DNA of 6,916 bases from an uncultured Hyphomicrobiales bacterium (GTDB lineage Bacteria; Pseudomonadota; Alphaproteobacteria; Rhizobiales; CAJQND01), in assembly GCA_905479595.1 (NCBI GenBank), contig CAJQND010000091.1:1-6916 (forward strand). The letters are read 5' to 3'. Positions 5,963 through 6,916 of the stretch are shown piece after piece. The translations under genes and the position numbers were made by a program. Positions within the stretch are counted from its first letter, which is position 1. Each line of letters starts with the position of its first letter. The notes below the pieces were generated by a model. It ran no database searches. It saw only the letters and a list, made by a program, of their open reading frames with translations, and was not told the origin of the DNA.

Positions 5963-5966
5963 TGGC

Positions 5967-6916
5967 CTATTCCAGCAGGGCCAGCGCGCTGGCGAACCGC
6001 GACAAGCCATCTTCCAGATCGGCCTCGCTGGCAGCAAAAGATATTCGCAGACAGTTGCCATCGCCAAACGATTCCCCCGGAACTACCGCAAGTCCATGTT
6101 CGCGCAATAGCCACATGCACATTTCCTCGGCTGAATTGATACGCTGATTACCTGCAGTCTTGCCGAAATACGCGGAAACATCAGGAAAGATATAGAATGT
6201 TCCCTGTGGTGCACTCACCTTTAGGTCAGGAATTGCATTGAGGCGTCTGAGCACCAGGCCGCACCGTTTTTCGTATGATGCAGTCATGCGCTGGCAATCT
6301 TCGCGGCCAGCCGCAAGTGCTGCGCATCCCGCCAATTGCACAAACGGATTGGCACCTGCGGTAAACATGCCTTGCATGCGTGCACATGCAACGGCCAATT
6401 CGCCAGAGGCGGCGAGATAGCCAAGTCGCCACCCGGTCATGGCAAATCCTTTGGAAAATCCATTCACAGTGATAACCCGCTCTGCCATTCCATCAAGCGA
6501 AGCAAATGAGATATGGGGTTCACCGAAAGTGATATATTCGTAAATTTCGTCTGAAAGCACCATCACATGTGGGTGTTTGCGGATCACCGCCGCCAGACCC
6601 TCCAACTCGTCGCGGGAATAGACTGCGCCGGACGGATTGCACGGGCTGTTGAGGAAAAAGAGTTTGGTATTTGGGGTAATCGCCTTGTCGAGTGCGTCTG
6701 GTGAAATTTTAAAACCCGCCTCTGCGCTGGTCGGCAACACCACGCATGTGCCATCTGCCATCTCGACCGTTGCTGAGTAAGCTGCCCAATATGGTGCGAT
6801 CAGGATGGCTTCATCGCCTGCGTTGATCAGCGCAAATATCGCATTGGTGAGCGCCTGTTTTGCGCCATTGCAGATCACAATTTCACTGGCCGAATAACCA
6901 AGGCCGTTTTCATCGC
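5967..6916 (-). CDS. PLP-dependent aminotransferase, aspartate aminotransferase type (N-terminus outside window)
   Basis: Class I/II fold-type I aminotransferase moving an amino group between an amino acid and a 2-oxo acid in the cytoplasm. The frame runs off the right edge; the first visible residues are DENGLGYSASEI, then VICNGAKQAL, so about 80-90 N-terminal residues are missing and the GTG at 6878 is an internal valine. Family residues seen: the aromatic PYW (codons near 6788), NSPCNPSG with the PLP-contacting Asn, SDEIYE with the Asp that binds the pyridine nitrogen, the PLP lysine in GFSKGFAMTGWRLGY (codon 6450-6452), and the substrate-carboxylate Arg in NCLRISFA. This matches the I-gamma subgroup, which in bacteria includes aspartate and bifunctional aspartate/prephenate aminotransferases. 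The substrate cannot be settled from this part. The common NSPSNPTG wording is NSPCNPSG here. The gene is convergent with the small exported protein gene. Confidence 0.93.
   Translation of the reverse strand, partial: DENGLGYSASEIVICNGAKQALTNAIFALINAGDEAILIAPYWAAYSATVEMADGTCVVLPTSAEAGFKISPDALDKAITPNTKLFFLNSPCNPSGAVYSRDELEGLAAVIRKHPHVMVLSDEIYEYITFGEPHISFASLDGMAERVITVNGFSKGFAMTGWRLGYLAASGELAVACARMQGMFTAGANPFVQLAGCAALAAGREDCQRMTASYEKRCGLVLRRLNAIPDLKVSAPQGTFYIFPDVSAYFGKTAGNQRINSAEEMCMWLLREHGLAVVPGESFGDGNCLRISFAASEADLEDGLSRFASALALLE

Noticed and set aside
1..6916. Defence systems, mobile elements, CRISPR repeats, tRNA genes or a biosynthetic cluster.
   Set aside because: No transposase, integrase, nuclease, repeat-spacer pattern, tRNA-like fold or multi-gene pathway was seen in either strand.

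Overview
The window reads as ordinary chromosomal sequence from a Gram-negative bacterium, most likely an alphaproteobacterium. The evidence is an outer-membrane autotransporter barrel, a threonine ammonia-lyase with the FTASFKERGA active-site wording common in that class, a GcvA-like LysR regulator, a subgroup I-gamma aspartate-type aminotransferase, and moderate to high G+C. I cannot name the genus. No tRNA, rRNA, insertion sequence, CRISPR array, attachment site or replication origin is visible.

Left part (1-2220). The C-terminal beta-barrel of an autotransporter enters from the left edge and ends at 751. A hairpin with a TTCG loop and a T run (822-853) follows it. Next, on the minus strand, is a complete medium-form threonine ammonia-lyase (865-2100) with a PLP catalytic domain and a C-terminal ACT domain. 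A 120-bp divergent intergenic region separates it from the next gene. It holds a perfect TATAAT on the minus strand and a tandem 10-bp repeat.

Middle part (2221-4550). A 12-helix MFS transporter and a GcvA-like LysR regulator face each other, with stop codons overlapping by 4 bp (CTAA). The LysR gene is divergent from a small gene. Their 153-bp shared promoter region is rich in TTGAA/TTCAA motifs and contains the perfect dyad TTGAAC-N13-GTTCAA, the best regulatory candidate in the window.

Right part (4551-6916). Three plus-strand genes follow: a 60-aa protein of unknown function, a short-chain dehydrogenase of the C-factor/sniffer-like group, and a small exported protein that is probably a lipoprotein. 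G+C looks lower here than in the left part. The window closes with most of a class I/II PLP aminotransferase on the minus strand, cut by the right edge, whose stop lies 4 bp from that of the exported protein.

How they fit together: threonine ammonia-lyase makes 2-oxobutanoate for isoleucine synthesis or threonine breakdown, and the aminotransferase probably serves aspartate/glutamate or aromatic amino-acid metabolism, but nothing places them in one operon. Gene directions alternate, so most genes are likely separate transcription units. The one plausible local circuit is the LysR regulator acting on its own promoter and on the divergent small gene, possibly reaching the dehydrogenase. I found no clear sign of a new multi-gene system; the findings are modest leads.
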